The notes under the pieces are model-generated. The model searched no databases. It saw only the letters and a program-made list of their open reading frames with translations, and had not been told where the DNA came from. From Maribellus comscasis (GTDB taxonomy: Bacteria > Bacteroidota > Bacteroidia > Bacteroidales > Prolixibacteraceae), in contig NZ_CP046401.1 in NCBI RefSeq assembly GCF_009762775.1, forward strand, positions 806,001-870,000: a stretch of DNA of 64,000 nucleotides. Direction: 5' to 3'. The first letter of the stretch is position 1. Every line of letters starts with the position of its first letter. Both the position numbers and the translations under genes were made by a program. Shown piece by piece: positions 8,229 to 17,493 of this stretch.

Positions 8229-9506
8229 CTAATCTAATACAGAGGAAAGGTTTATGCGCTTTTTGCCGATGGTTAAAATTGAAAAAGAAATAAATGCTGT
8301 GGCAACCATCATTCCGGCTACCGGGATGCTATTGGTTACATTCAGCAAACCAATGCCACCTGAAGTTAATCCTGCAATACCAATACGGATGGTACCGACC
8401 AGGGCTGATGCGCTTCCCAAGTTCTTTTGAATGGGATCAAGTGAGAGTGCAATACCGTTGGGTGAGGTAAATCCCAAACACAACAAAATCAGAAATAAAA
8501 ACACAATAATGGTGTTTCATCCGTACCAGTCATTTAATATACCGAAAAAAAATACCATTGCTACAAACAACTGGCATACCAAAGCAAATTGAAATATTTG
8601 CCGACTTTTGAATTTTTTTAACGCCAGGATGTTCAACTGACTTCCTCCGATGAACCCCACAGAAAGCATTGCGAAGACAATACCAAAATTTTGTGCCGTC
8701 ATGTGGTATTTTTCCATAAAAATAATTGGCGATCCGGCAACATAAATAAATAGCGATGAAAATGAAAAAGCACCGGCTAAAGCATACGTAATAAACTGTG
8801 GTTTGGTTAATATAGTCCAATAATCTTTTACCAAAACCGGTATTTTTAGTTTTGAATTTTTATCCGGGGTATAGTTAACCGGAAGAATAAAAAACACAAG
8901 ACTTATAAGAGCCAAAGCCATCAATGAAAGAAACACAAATATCCAATGCCAGCCAACATGTGCGGTAATATAACCGCCAAGTGTTGGAGCAAGAAGCGGG
9001 GAACTGCCGATCACCAGTACCAGCATCGAAAAAATCCGGGAACTTTCTTCCGGAGGGAAAAAATCGCGCACCATAGCCAATGCTGAAACAGAGGCAACCG
9101 AGGCCCCAAGTGCCTGAATAAAACGAAATACAATAAACGAACCTGCGTTCCACGCAAAAATACAGCCAACACTCGCCAGAATGCTTATTACCAATCCAAA
9201 ATACAACGGTAGTTTTCTGCCATACAAATCCAATAATGGTCCGTACAATATCTGCCCTGTTGCAAATCCAATAAAAAATGTAGTAAGTGAGAATGTCATC
9301 CGCGCAGATGTTGTACCGAAATAATCGGCAATGTGGGTCATTGCTGGCAAATATGTATCAATTGAAAAGGGCACAAAAGCCGTGAGGATACCAAGTATGA
9401 TTATTATTTTCACCCGGCTTTGTTCTTCTCTGTTAAATTCTGAAGGTTGTTTTATATTCATGGAGGTATTAACAAGTGGATCTGACGAATGTTTTGAGAA
9501 ATCCAA
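8229..9506 (-). pseudogene. Bcr/CflA-type MFS drug efflux gene interrupted by one in-frame TGA
   Basis: The 5' part (9506-8517, 329 codons) and the 3' part (8516-8229) are in the same reading frame, separated only by TGA at 8517-8519 after NDWYG. Read through, they make a ~425-residue, 12-helix transporter of Bcr/CflA type (PFSIDTYLPAMTHIADYFGT near the N-terminus; LLCLGFTSPNGIALSLDP after the stop). The stop removes the last ~95 residues (about three membrane helices), so the truncated product is probably inactive. A second in-frame ATG at 9459-9461 may be the true start. The gene lies 40 bases behind the AraC gene at 9547-10467. A sequencing error cannot be excluded. Confidence 0.8.
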
Positions 9507-9546
9507 GCTGCCCGTTATTTTCGTTCTGTTTGAAGATTTAGCTTTT

Positions 9547-10467
9547 TCAATTAAACGATTTTCTGAATTCTAAAGGCGAAAGTTTCGTTTTTCTTTTGAA
9601 TAATTTACTAAATGACTGCGGATGTTCAAAGCCTAGTTCATAGGCAATTTCGCTTACAGACAAATTGGAAGTGGATAATTTCTCTTTGGCTTTTTCAATC
9701 AATCTATTATGGATATGCTGCTGTGTGCTTTGTCCTGTCAATGTTTTAAGTAACCCGCTTAAATAATTTGGCGAAACGTTTAATGTGTCGGCAATGTGCT
9801 GAACGGTCGGTAATCCTTTAACAACAAGATCATCACTGTTGAAATATTTGGTAAGAATTTCCTCCAGGTGACTTAAAATTTTATGATTGGTAATTTTTCG
9901 TGTAATAAACTGGCGATGGTAGAACCGTTCAGAATAATTGAGTAGAGTTTCAATTTGAGAAATGATTATATCCTGACTAAATTTGTCGATATTAGAATGA
10001 TATTCCTGCCGGATATTTTTCATAATTCCGGTAACTATCGTTTCTTCCTTATCCGAGAGAAACAACGCTTCGTTTACCGAATAACCGAAATATTCGTATT
10101 TCTTTATCGTTTTCGCCAGAGGTGTATTCCACAAAAAGTCAGGATGAACAAGCAGTATCCATCCTGAATGTTTTTGTACTGATTTTTTTTCCACTTCAAC
10201 GCTAAAAACCTGGCCGGGAGCTAAAAAGAACATAATACCCTCATCAAAATCGTACTCCTGCTGACCGTATCTCATTTTGGCATTTGAAGTCCTTTTAAGT
10301 GAGATTGAATAAAAGTCGAGCACCCAACTTATTTGATTATCTTCAGATGAGTGCTTTATATCTTTGTAATCGACTACGCTAATTAAAGGATGTTCCGGTT
10401 TAGGTAAATTCCTAAACTGATGAAATTCTGTTATTGTTCTAATTCTTTTTGGATATCCATTTGTCAT
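9547..10467 (-). CDS. AraC-family transcriptional regulator (class B)
   Basis: 306 residues. The N-terminal domain (YDFDEGIMFFLAPGQVFSVE) is cupin-like; the C-terminal domain (residues ~205-306) holds two helix-turn-helices (LPTVQHIADTLNVSPNYLSG; YELGFEHPQSFSKLFKRK). It closely resembles the intact regulator at 17494-18390 and the broken one at 16816-17238 (shared HPLISVxDx and PGQVF/Y motifs). It sits in a minus-strand run NmrA-SDR-AraC-MFS whose only visible promoter (12402-12466) carries class B repeats, suggesting autoregulation. Confidence 0.9.
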   Translation of the reverse strand: MTNGYPKRIRTITEFHQFRNLPKPEHPLISVVDYKDIKHSSEDNQISWVLDFYSISLKRTSNAKMRYGQQEYDFDEGIMFFLAPGQVFSVEVEKKSVQKHSGWILLVHPDFLWNTPLAKTIKKYEYFGYSVNEALFLSDKEETIVTGIMKNIRQEYHSNIDKFSQDIIISQIETLLNYSERFYHRQFITRKITNHKILSHLEEILTKYFNSDDLVVKGLPTVQHIADTLNVSPNYLSGLLKTLTGQSTQQHIHNRLIEKAKEKLSTSNLSVSEIAYELGFEHPQSFSKLFKRKTKLSPLEFRKSFN

Positions 10468-10540
10468 GTCTCAATGCAATTATTTTTATAGCATCTTCTA
10501 GCTTTACTTATTACACAATAATGACTGTGAATTGTTTAGA

Positions 10541-11458
10541 TTAAAAAATTACACCTAATTTATCTTTCAAAATGAACGCTGTATCCTGCCATACTTTTTT
10601 TATTGTTTCGTTATTCTGAGCCAATCCCGGAGGATTCATAAAAGTAATTTTACCTCCACGGAGAGCAACATATCTATCTTGAGGAGGTTCTATGTAGCCC
10701 AATGCTATGTCAGCCAATGTATTTCCTGCATCTTCAATGCTGTTTGCTAAAGGGAATTTTTCTTTTCTCGTTTTTGGGTCGGTGAGTTGTTGAGAAAGCA
10801 TTTTCATTGCTTCATCTGAATAGCGGACTAGTCCTGTGCCCGGCGTTACACCGGGGTCGTAAGCTATTCCTTCCCAATTGTTTTGTTTGGATTCCGGTAA
10901 TTCTTTGATTTGTATTGCAGTTAAAAGATTACAGAGTTTGGATGAAGCGTAAGCACGTTGTCCGTTTATTTTGTCATCCTCTTCAAGCGTTTCATCCATT
11001 TCCGGGTAAGCCATCCAGAGCGCATTCGCATGTTTGGGAGGAGACCCGAAAGTATTTGTAGCCGGGTCGATTGTTCCGCTGGTTGTGATTATTATTTTGG
11101 CGTTACCCGATAAATGAGGCATAAGCAAACGAAGCAGGTAAAAATGTGCCAGGTGATTCACGCCGAAATTGATTTCTATTCCATCCTCAGTTAAGGTATT
11201 AATACTAGGATAATTTATTCCGGCATTAAATATAAGTGCGTCAATTTTATCTTTCCCCAACCTCTTTACAACTTCTTCTGCAAAAGAGTTTACACTGAGC
11301 AAACTGGTAAGTTCGAGCGGTAAGTTCACGGCATCTTTAACACCTTTACTTCTGTATCCCATAATTAGATTCACGTTGTTTGCCTGAATCATTTTTTTTG
11401 CGGTTACTAATCCAAATCCCGAAGTTCCTCCGGTCATAATAACATTTGTAGAATTCAT
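10541..11458 (-). CDS. SDR-family oxidoreductase
   Basis: 305 residues. The glycine motif TGGTSGFG is at residues 9-16, NAG appears in IFNAGINYP, Ser in TTSGTIDP, and the YASSK catalytic pair follows. It is a retinol-dehydrogenase-like SDR, like the one at 5085-6086 but from a different branch. It starts 20 bases after the NmrA-like gene and is 73 bases upstream of the AraC gene, so it is probably the second gene of a four-gene operon. Substrate unknown; carbonyl reduction is the family role. Confidence 0.88.
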   Translation of the reverse strand: MNSTNVIMTGGTSGFGLVTAKKMIQANNVNLIMGYRSKGVKDAVNLPLELTSLLSVNSFAEEVVKRLGKDKIDALIFNAGINYPSINTLTEDGIEINFGVNHLAHFYLLRLLMPHLSGNAKIIITTSGTIDPATNTFGSPPKHANALWMAYPEMDETLEEDDKINGQRAYASSKLCNLLTAIQIKELPESKQNNWEGIAYDPGVTPGTGLVRYSDEAMKMLSQQLTDPKTRKEKFPLANSIEDAGNTLADIALGYIEPPQDRYVALRGGKITFMNPPGLAQNNETIKKVWQDTAFILKDKLGVIF

Positions 11459-11478
11459 TTCTACTCCTTTCTTTTGTT

Positions 11479-12381
11479 TTATTCCTGGTTAAATACAACT
11501 GCAAATTCTTTGGCAAAATCAGCCAATTTTACTTTCCCAAAAGCCGGCTTATTTTTATAATAATCCTGATATAATGTACCGGTGCGTCTGGCCGCATTCA
11601 TCTTTACAAACCCCTGAGCCGTTTTGGGATTCATTCCTGTTGCTTTTAATCCGCTTAGCATTTGTTCATCAGATATTACAAACCACTTTAAATCAGGTTT
11701 CCCAATTGCTTCACCCAAGGTTCCTGCTATCTCATTTGGCGAAACTTCATCGCTGGCGATGTTACGAATTTTTCTGCCTTCAAAAGGAAGTTCAATTTCC
11801 TCAGCAATAACTGCAGCAATATCCAAAGGCGAAACCCAAGGCTCTTTTTCATCTCCGCCATAGTTTTGTATAATTGCCCCTTGTGTTTTTATACTTTGTA
11901 TGTATTGATACATATTGTAGTAAAAACCTACTGGCCGCATAAATTTGATAGCGACATTGTCTGGTAGTTCTTTCAAGATATTTTCTACGTTATAATGAAA
12001 CTTGAGAATGCCAGTGCCTTTATTAGTGTGAGCACCAATACTGCTAAGATGAACCACTTGTTTAACACCTGATTGGTCAATTGCCTGTTTGTAATTGAGC
12101 CCCATTTGAGTGTTTGCTTCAATGAAGTCTAGATTTTTATCAAAAAAACTGCCATAGGCAAGTGCTTCCATCACATAAACTACATCGGCACCGTTGAAAG
12201 CTGTTGTCAGAAACCCAACGTCTTCCATGGTGCCAATAGCCGCTTGTGCGCCTAATGTTTCGATGGCTTTTATTCTTTCGGCTTTACGACTTATAACTGT
12301 AACCGAGTGTCCTTTTTGTACCAATTCCTGTGTGAGTGGTTTGCTAATGTGGCCCAATGAACCTGTTACTACTATTTTCAT
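11479..12381 (-). CDS. NmrA-like NAD(P)-binding protein (atypical SDR)
   Basis: 300 residues. It begins with the Rossmann motif VVTGSLGHISKPL and continues with ALAYGSF, VVHLSSIGAH and MRPVGFYYNMYQY, a pattern of the NmrA/azoreductase-like atypical SDR group. It lacks a YxxxK pair, so it may act as a redox-sensing NAD(P) binder or as a quinone/azo reductase; sequence does not decide. It is the first gene of the NmrA-SDR-AraC-MFS run and has a class B AraC-type promoter directly upstream. Confidence 0.85.
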   Translation of the reverse strand: MKIVVTGSLGHISKPLTQELVQKGHSVTVISRKAERIKAIETLGAQAAIGTMEDVGFLTTAFNGADVVYVMEALAYGSFFDKNLDFIEANTQMGLNYKQAIDQSGVKQVVHLSSIGAHTNKGTGILKFHYNVENILKELPDNVAIKFMRPVGFYYNMYQYIQSIKTQGAIIQNYGGDEKEPWVSPLDIAAVIAEEIELPFEGRKIRNIASDEVSPNEIAGTLGEAIGKPDLKWFVISDEQMLSGLKATGMNPKTAQGFVKMNAARRTGTLYQDYYKNKPAFGKVKLADFAKEFAVVFNQE

Positions 12382-12401
12382 GTTTTAATCTTTTGTTTCA
12401 A

Positions 12402-12466
12402 CAAAGTTCTGCAGAAACAAAAAAACAGATGTAGCCAAATCTATGATCGTTTTAGCCAAAACAATG
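12402..12466 (-). promoter_or_regulatory. Class B promoter of the NmrA-SDR-AraC-MFS operon
   Basis: On the minus strand: CATTGTTTTGGCTA (12453-12466) and CATAGATTTGGCTA (12432-12445), pitch 21 bp, 12 of 14 bases identical, then exactly 30 nt to the G of GAACTTTG (12402-12409). Pitch and distance equal those at 18465-18529 and 29498-29562. The rest of the gap to 12758 holds no gene that I can support; a short plus-strand reading frame there resembles nothing known. Confidence 0.72.
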
Positions 12467-12758
12467 TTTATCTGCACAAGACTCGTTTTGCCTTTGGCTA
12501 ACTCCGAGTTATTTTATGTCCAGACAAACGAGCATCTTCCATCAACTAAATATTCAGTGTTGTCAGCAACCACATGGATAAATAAAATAGTTCTATTATG
12601 CGGGCTTTTGAAAAACAGAAAAACCAGCAAATCCGTTAAAAAAATATATTTCAATGGGAACTTCAACTCTACTCAAAAAAGTACCATGAAAAGACAAAGA
12701 AAAAAGCAGAAATCTTAAAGATCACAGCCTTACTCTTTTATTTCCGGTACGATAATAA

Positions 12759-13430
12759 CTAGGGAATATTATTTTCCTCATAAGTAACAACCAGACCTAG
12801 TTTTCGGTCGTAGGCTAAACCTGCAACCACATTTTCATTTATTTGAAAATATGACACATTCTCCGAATTTGAATAAGGGATATACCTTTCCGTGAGAAAT
12901 GTAGTTGCTTCCAACATTACATCACTTTTTAACAAAACCGTGACACTTTCCAGACTTTCAGAATCAAACCGATACATTACGTAAACCACATTTGTATTAC
13001 TGTCATCATAAATCAATGCATCCTTTTCTTCGATTAATACTTCACGGACTTCGTTACTTTTTATGTAAGACATACTTTGACCAAGTTCGTAGACAGGTTC
13101 GTTATATAAATTACTTATTGGCTCAATTACTATTTTACAGGAATCAACAAACTTATTGTCATTTGTTGAAACCACGACGCTTGTTTCTCCAACCCTCACG
13201 CCACTCACATTTCCTTCTCCATCTACGGTTGCAACATTTTCGTTTTCAGAGTTCCACAAAAAAACCGGCAGAACATCAACATCAGATGGAGAATAGGAAA
13301 CACTCAATTCTTCGCTTTCGTTGTAATGCATTACAATCTCATTTTTATCCAGCTGAATTGAACTTAATTCTTTTTCGCAGGAATACAATCCTACAATAAA
13401 TACGAGAAGAATAACTGAACCCCTTTTCAT
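12759..13430 (-). CDS. Lipoprotein with a bacterial Ig-like (BIG2) domain
   Basis: 223 residues. The signal peptide ends in the lipobox GLYSC (lipid-accepting Cys18, followed by EKE). Residues ~20-105 form a BIG2-type immunoglobulin-like domain (VFLWNSENENVATVDGEGNV, then GVRVGETSVVV). The C-terminal half (LGQSMSYIKSNEVREVL onward) is not recognised; short proteins of this kind in Bacteroidota are cell-surface or periplasmic lipoproteins of unknown role. It stands alone, with no obvious operon partner. Confidence 0.78.
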   Translation of the reverse strand: MKRGSVILLVFIVGLYSCEKELSSIQLDKNEIVMHYNESEELSVSYSPSDVDVLPVFLWNSENENVATVDGEGNVSGVRVGETSVVVSTNDNKFVDSCKIVIEPISNLYNEPVYELGQSMSYIKSNEVREVLIEEKDALIYDDSNTNVVYVMYRFDSESLESVTVLLKSDVMLEATTFLTERYIPYSNSENVSYFQINENVVAGLAYDRKLGLVVTYEENNIP

Positions 13431-13760
13431 TAAAAAAAATTTAATCGTTTATGAAATACTTTCTTAACCCCTGAATCGCGCTAGTTACCACATGATTATC
13501 CCGCATTTAAATATCTGACATAGAACCATATGATATAGCTTTTGACAAAAACAACAACAAGCGGTGTCCGTATAAGTTCTTTATTTGAATTTATTTTTTT
13601 TATTATTTGTACACACGTAACTGTTAGTAATCAATAAATTAATGGAAACAAGAATCAGACAACCCTGAGAAATAATACGGCCTTTAAACAATTTAAGTTA
13701 TATTCAACTCTGCTTTTTTAACCTAAATCGACTTAGCGATTTGTCGCTATTTTAATAAAT
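13431..13760. other. Intergenic stretch, no gene seen
   Basis: AT-rich gap between the lipoprotein start and the remnant at 13761. I see no open frame, hairpin or repeat that I can support; it presumably contains the lipoprotein promoter. Confidence 0.4.
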
Positions 13761-13991
13761 TTGAGTAATGTTAGTATACAAAACCAATACAATCAAATAA
13801 AAGCAACAAAACCTGGCGATGCCGACTTAAAACTTGCTATTTCTGCAACACAAATAAACGCAATAGCGCTAAACCAGGGCAAACCAATACACATGAAAGA
13901 AAATCAAGAAGTACTAAAAAAAACTTTCCCCGGAATTTTGGAATGAATTGAAAAAAACGGAATACCTGATCCGGAATACATACACCTTTAA
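13761..13991 (+). pseudogene. 3' remnant of an unidentified gene with an in-frame TGA
   Basis: An open frame preceded by stops encodes a peptide rich in helix-type sequence (KATKPGDADLKLAISATQIN; NQGKPIHMKENQEVLKKTF) and stops at TGA 13944-13946 after GILE. The frame then continues IEKNGIPDPEYIHL to a TAA at 13989-13991. Reading TGA as a former TGG would give LEWIEKNG, a natural helix. I take this as the C-terminal ~75 residues of a deleted gene that once preceded the amidohydrolase. The family is not recognised. Confidence 0.5.
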
Positions 13992-14001
13992 ACTTTTTCA
14001 T

Positions 14002-14829
14002 ATGATTATCGATACACATCACCATTTTTGGAACTACAACCCTGTTGATTTTGACTGGATAGATGACGAGATGGCTCTCATCAGAAAAAACTTTTTACCC
14101 AACGATTTAAAAAAAACGATTTCGAAGACAGATGTATCGGGAGTCATCTCGGTTCAGGCAAGACAATCTTTGGAAGAAACCGACTGGCTTCTGCAAATGG
14201 CATCGGAAAATGATTTTATAAAAGGTATAGTTGGTTGGCTTCCCCTGGCATCAGAAAATATTCAACCCGTTCTTGAAAAATATTCTTCCAACAATTTGCT
14301 AAAAGGAGTACGTCATGTTGTTCAGGGAGAACCTGATCCTGAATTTATTTTGGGAAAAAAATTTAATAAGGGAGTCAGTTTGCTTAAAAACGTTGGCTTA
14401 ATATATGACATTTTGATTTTTGAGCATCAACTACCCAATACAATTCGTTTTGCAGATCGACACCCGAACCAGATTTTTGTGCTTGACCACATCGCTAAAC
14501 CCAAAATAAAAAATAACGAAATTGAACACTGGAAAAAATACGTAAAAGAATTGAGCAAACGCGAAAATGTTTTTTGCAAAATAAGTGGAATGGTAACCGA
14601 GGCCAATTTTACAGAGTGGACAGTAAAACAACTCCAGCCCTATTTCGACATTGTTTTGGATACTTTTGGTCCGAAACGATTAATGTTTGGCTCCGACTGG
14701 CCGGTTTGTCTCGTAGCTACCGACTACAAAACATGGGTTGAGATTGTGAAATCCCAGCTTGCACCATTAAGTAAATACGAGCAAAATTTAATTCTTTATG
14801 AAAATGCCACTCGTATTTATAATTTGTAA
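14002..14829 (+). CDS. Amidohydrolase family protein (L-fuconolactonase/COG3618-like)
   Basis: 275 residues from ATG 14002. A TIM-barrel metal-dependent hydrolase: MIIDTHHHFWNYNP gives the HxH motif at the first strand, VLDHIAKPKI the later His, KISGMV the Lys-Ser-Gly strand, and FGSDWPV the catalytic Asp strand. These are the hallmarks of Amidohydro_2 lactonases and decarboxylases such as L-fucono- or L-rhamnono-1,5-lactonase. It starts 10 bases after a gene remnant, so it may have lost its operon partners. The lactone substrate is inferred from the family only. Confidence 0.85.
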   Translation: MIIDTHHHFWNYNPVDFDWIDDEMALIRKNFLPNDLKKTISKTDVSGVISVQARQSLEETDWLLQMASENDFIKGIVGWLPLASENIQPVLEKYSSNNLLKGVRHVVQGEPDPEFILGKKFNKGVSLLKNVGLIYDILIFEHQLPNTIRFADRHPNQIFVLDHIAKPKIKNNEIEHWKKYVKELSKRENVFCKISGMVTEANFTEWTVKQLQPYFDIVLDTFGPKRLMFGSDWPVCLVATDYKTWVEIVKSQLAPLSKYEQNLILYENATRIYNL

Positions 14830-14835
14830 AAAAAC

Positions 14836-16065
14836 TCAATCATTTTTTCCGATGCAAAAAAGATGTTCATATCCCCGGATATAGATCTTTCCGTTGCTTA
14901 TTGCCGGAGATGCATTCATTTTCTCACCGATTTCATTTTTGGCTAAAACAGTAAACTCCGGGCCTGGTTTGATAACGGTAGTCACGCCTTCGTCGTTGGG
15001 CATATAAACCAAGTCGTTGGCCAAAACAGCGGAAGAATATTGTTTTCCCATATCTTCAATCCAAACAATGTCTCCGTTCGTCACATTCAAACAATGTACC
15101 CGCCCATTCGTCATTGTTGTATACAAATAATCATCGGTACAAACCGGAGAAGGAACATAATAAGCTCCTTTTGTTGTTCGCCAAACCACATGAGTTTCCG
15201 ACACATCTCCCTTCCCGTCGGGTTTAATCGCCAGTAAATGTCGCTGAGGCCAGGCGCTGCTTACCAAAAGCAAATCATGCTTTTTATTGTAAACAGGACT
15301 CGAGCAGAAATCCTCGGAAGGGCCATCCACAAACCAAATCTTAGTCCCGGTGTTGGGATCATAGGACGCTATTTCCCGGTTGCCGCAAAAAATCATTTGA
15401 GTTATCCCGTTCATTTCTCTAATGATTGGGGTACTAAAACTGTGCGCCGGGTTTTCGTGCGGTACTTTCCATATAATTTTGCCGTTTGTTTTATTCATGG
15501 CGGCCATAAACGAGTCGCCTAAACTATTTCCGTTAATAATTACTTTATCTTCAAACAAAACAGGCGAACAGCTATACCCGTGCGGACTCGAAAAAGTGCC
15601 CGGGTTTTGTCTCCAGATTTCTTTTCCTGAAAAATCATAAGCTGCTACTATAACATTTTCGCCGTCAAAAAACGATACATAAACCATCTTTCCATCGGTT
15701 GCCGGTGTTCCCGATGCATAGCTGTTGTCACTGTGTTTATCCTCCAGTTTTGCCTTTAGCAGCGATGTTTGCCAAATCAAATCTCCGTTATTGCAGTTAT
15801 AGCAAAGCAGAATTCTTTCCTGTGTTTCTGTATCGGCAGTAAATAAAAAAAGCTTGTCTTCCCAAACGATAGGAGATGAGTGTCCAAAACCCGGCACTTT
15901 GGTTTTCCAAATTATGTTTGTATTAGCATCCCACAGAACAGGTAAATTTGTTTCCAAACTTGTTCCGTCACCATTTTCCCCACGCCAATTGGGCCAGTTT
16001 TGTGCAGTTGCAAAACAGCTCGTCCAGAGATAAAGAATACTACCAAAAAGAAATCCTTTTTTCAT
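14836..16065 (-). CDS. Exported PQQ-like beta-propeller protein
   Basis: 409 residues with a signal peptide (MKKGFLFGSILYLWTSCFATAQ). The mature protein consists of repeated WD/PQQ-type blades: WRGENGDGTS, NTNIIWKTKVPGFGHSSPIV, NGDLIWQTSL, GKEIWRQNPG, NGKIIWKVPH, GTKIWFVDGP, NGDIVWIEDM. Proteins of this shape in Bacteroidota and Planctomycetota are annotated as outer-membrane biogenesis (BamB-like) or PQQ-binding-like repeat proteins, usually of unknown substrate. It is convergent with the amidohydrolase, with 6 bases between them. Confidence 0.85.
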   Translation of the reverse strand: MKKGFLFGSILYLWTSCFATAQNWPNWRGENGDGTSLETNLPVLWDANTNIIWKTKVPGFGHSSPIVWEDKLFLFTADTETQERILLCYNCNNGDLIWQTSLLKAKLEDKHSDNSYASGTPATDGKMVYVSFFDGENVIVAAYDFSGKEIWRQNPGTFSSPHGYSCSPVLFEDKVIINGNSLGDSFMAAMNKTNGKIIWKVPHENPAHSFSTPIIREMNGITQMIFCGNREIASYDPNTGTKIWFVDGPSEDFCSSPVYNKKHDLLLVSSAWPQRHLLAIKPDGKGDVSETHVVWRTTKGAYYVPSPVCTDDYLYTTMTNGRVHCLNVTNGDIVWIEDMGKQYSSAVLANDLVYMPNDEGVTTVIKPGPEFTVLAKNEIGEKMNASPAISNGKIYIRGYEHLFCIGKND

Positions 16066-16446
16066 AGTTTATTGGTTTTACTGATTATAGTTGGCTAAAA
16101 ATGAGAAAAAAAAGTGAATTATGAATCTCTTAGTCAAGACAATTATTTAATAATACTCTTACTTTTAACTATCATTTCCACTATTCAAATATTTTTCGAT
16201 CAAAAATTCTCAAACAACTTGAAAGAACCTGTAAATTATTCCACATTCTTATTCAAGCTTTATAAATTTGAACTGAAATAAACCCTTATTCTTTTTTTCA
16301 CAAAACCTGTCAATAAAGACTTTGTTGAATGACTCTTTATCTTCTCGATAAAACCAAACTCTCATTATTCATAATCAGTTTAAATTTTTGTTCCTTTATT
16401 TAGCTAAAAATTAAAATCAAAAAGTAAACCGGTAAAACTTAATCTT
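16066..16446. other. Intergenic stretch, no gene seen
   Basis: Very AT-rich region upstream of the PQQ-propeller gene and of the truncated gene at 16447. No open frame, repeat or hairpin that I can support. Confidence 0.4.
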
Positions 16447-16554
16447 ATGAATAAAATTATAATTCTGATAGTCATAGCCATAACAATAACCACCAGTGGA
16501 TATACACAGGGCTTTGGTTACAAAGAACAAATAAACAACAACTGTTTTTTTTGA
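16447..16554 (+). pseudogene. Truncated exported-protein gene (signal peptide only)
   Basis: ATG at 16447 opens a frame reading as a clean signal peptide (MNKIIILIVIAITITTSGYT, then QGFGYKEQ) that runs only 35 codons to TGA. The frame dies where sequence homologous to a reverse transcriptase begins on the other strand (~16551). The simplest reading is a secreted-protein gene cut off by an insertion or rearrangement. Confidence 0.5.
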
Positions 16555-16760
16555 TAACGTAGTATGGCGTCATCGGCATAATTAACAAACTCTACCGCCG
16601 GATGGATCAACTCAAGCCATTTTGCCATAGCATATCGAAAAAACAGGTTAGCCTGCAACGGGCTGATTACACCTCCCTGTGGTGTTTCACGATTCTGTTT
16701 TCAGACCAGTAGTTCCCCGATATTTTCCGTCCAGGGGTAGTGATCTTTTTTATCTGTTTC
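16551..16760 (-). pseudogene. Fragment of a group II intron-type reverse transcriptase
   Basis: On the minus strand ~70 codons read as the heart of a group II intron reverse transcriptase: ETPQGGVISPLQANLF (TPQGGxxSPxxxN block) followed by FVNYADDAILRY (the YADD catalytic box). The order and distance of the two blocks fit the family. An in-frame TGA (16701-16703) lies just before the TPQGG block, both ends are missing and no intron RNA structure is visible. It is a dead piece of a mobile intron or retroelement. Confidence 0.75.
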
Positions 16761-16815
16761 CAAAATTGGCTATAATAACTTGGTACATGTTGCTTTTAAA
16801 AAATGCCTAAAATCA

Positions 16816-17238
16816 CTAATTCATCATTCGGTATTCATTGGGCGAATACCCTGTTTCTTTCTTAAACATCCGGCTAAAATGCCCTGGATATTGAAATCCG
16901 AGTTCGTATGCGATCTGGCTGACAGATAGGCGGAATCGAAAATTTTTTCTTTAGCTTTGTCAATCAGTTTCAGATGCAGGTGTTCCTGAGCTGATTTCCC
17001 GGTCTCTTTCTTCATCAAATCTCCAAAGTAATTCGCCGATAAATTTAATTGTTCTGCAAAATAGCCAACCGATGGAAAACCAATTGTTTGAGGTTTATCT
17101 GAATCAAAATAGTCATTCAATAAGGTTTCAAATTCACCTAAAATCCCTTTATTCAGATCTTCACGGGTGATAAATTGTCGGTCGTAAAAACGCAAACAAT
17201 AATTGAAGAGTGTTTCAATATTATTTGAGATAACCTTA
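16816..17238 (-). pseudogene. Broken AraC-family regulator (N-terminal deletion and frameshift)
   Basis: The C-terminal DNA-binding half of a regulator close to the one at 17494-18390: RFYDRQFIT, GFPSVGYFAEQLNLSANYFG, KSAQEHLHLKLIDKAKEKIF. The frame is lost by a 1-nt change near 16935-16945; in the next frame the second helix-turn-helix continues as QIAYELGFQYPGHFSRMFKK and ends SPNEYRMMN-TAG at 16816. The whole N-terminal sensing domain is absent. Both lesions together mark it as a pseudogene and a duplicate of its neighbour. Confidence 0.82.
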
Positions 17239-17493
17239 TTTTGATTTTACTATCCTGAAATATAGATCGTTTTTCATTTCAAATGAATTGAAATCTATTG
17301 GATGTCTTTAATTGTTTATGTTCAGCAAGGTAGTGCAGGTATACCTTCTAAAGAACTTACAATGTGTTTTGATCTTTAATCGCAAGTTATATAAAGAAGC
17401 TGAATTTCAACAAATTACACAAGATCACTTTGTTATATTTGTGAAATGAATATCGACTGAACAGACAATCAAGTTTTGTTAATCAATTCTTAT

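Noticed and set aside
12443..12718. Short plus-strand frame after the class B promoter
   Set aside because: It begins inside the operator repeats, has no recognisable domain and ends in lysine-rich, low-complexity sequence.
8229..16760. TGA read as tryptophan (different genetic code)
   Set aside because: Three in-frame TGA codons occur only in damaged genes; intact genes in the window end in TGA normally (for instance at 7019-7021), so these are nonsense changes.
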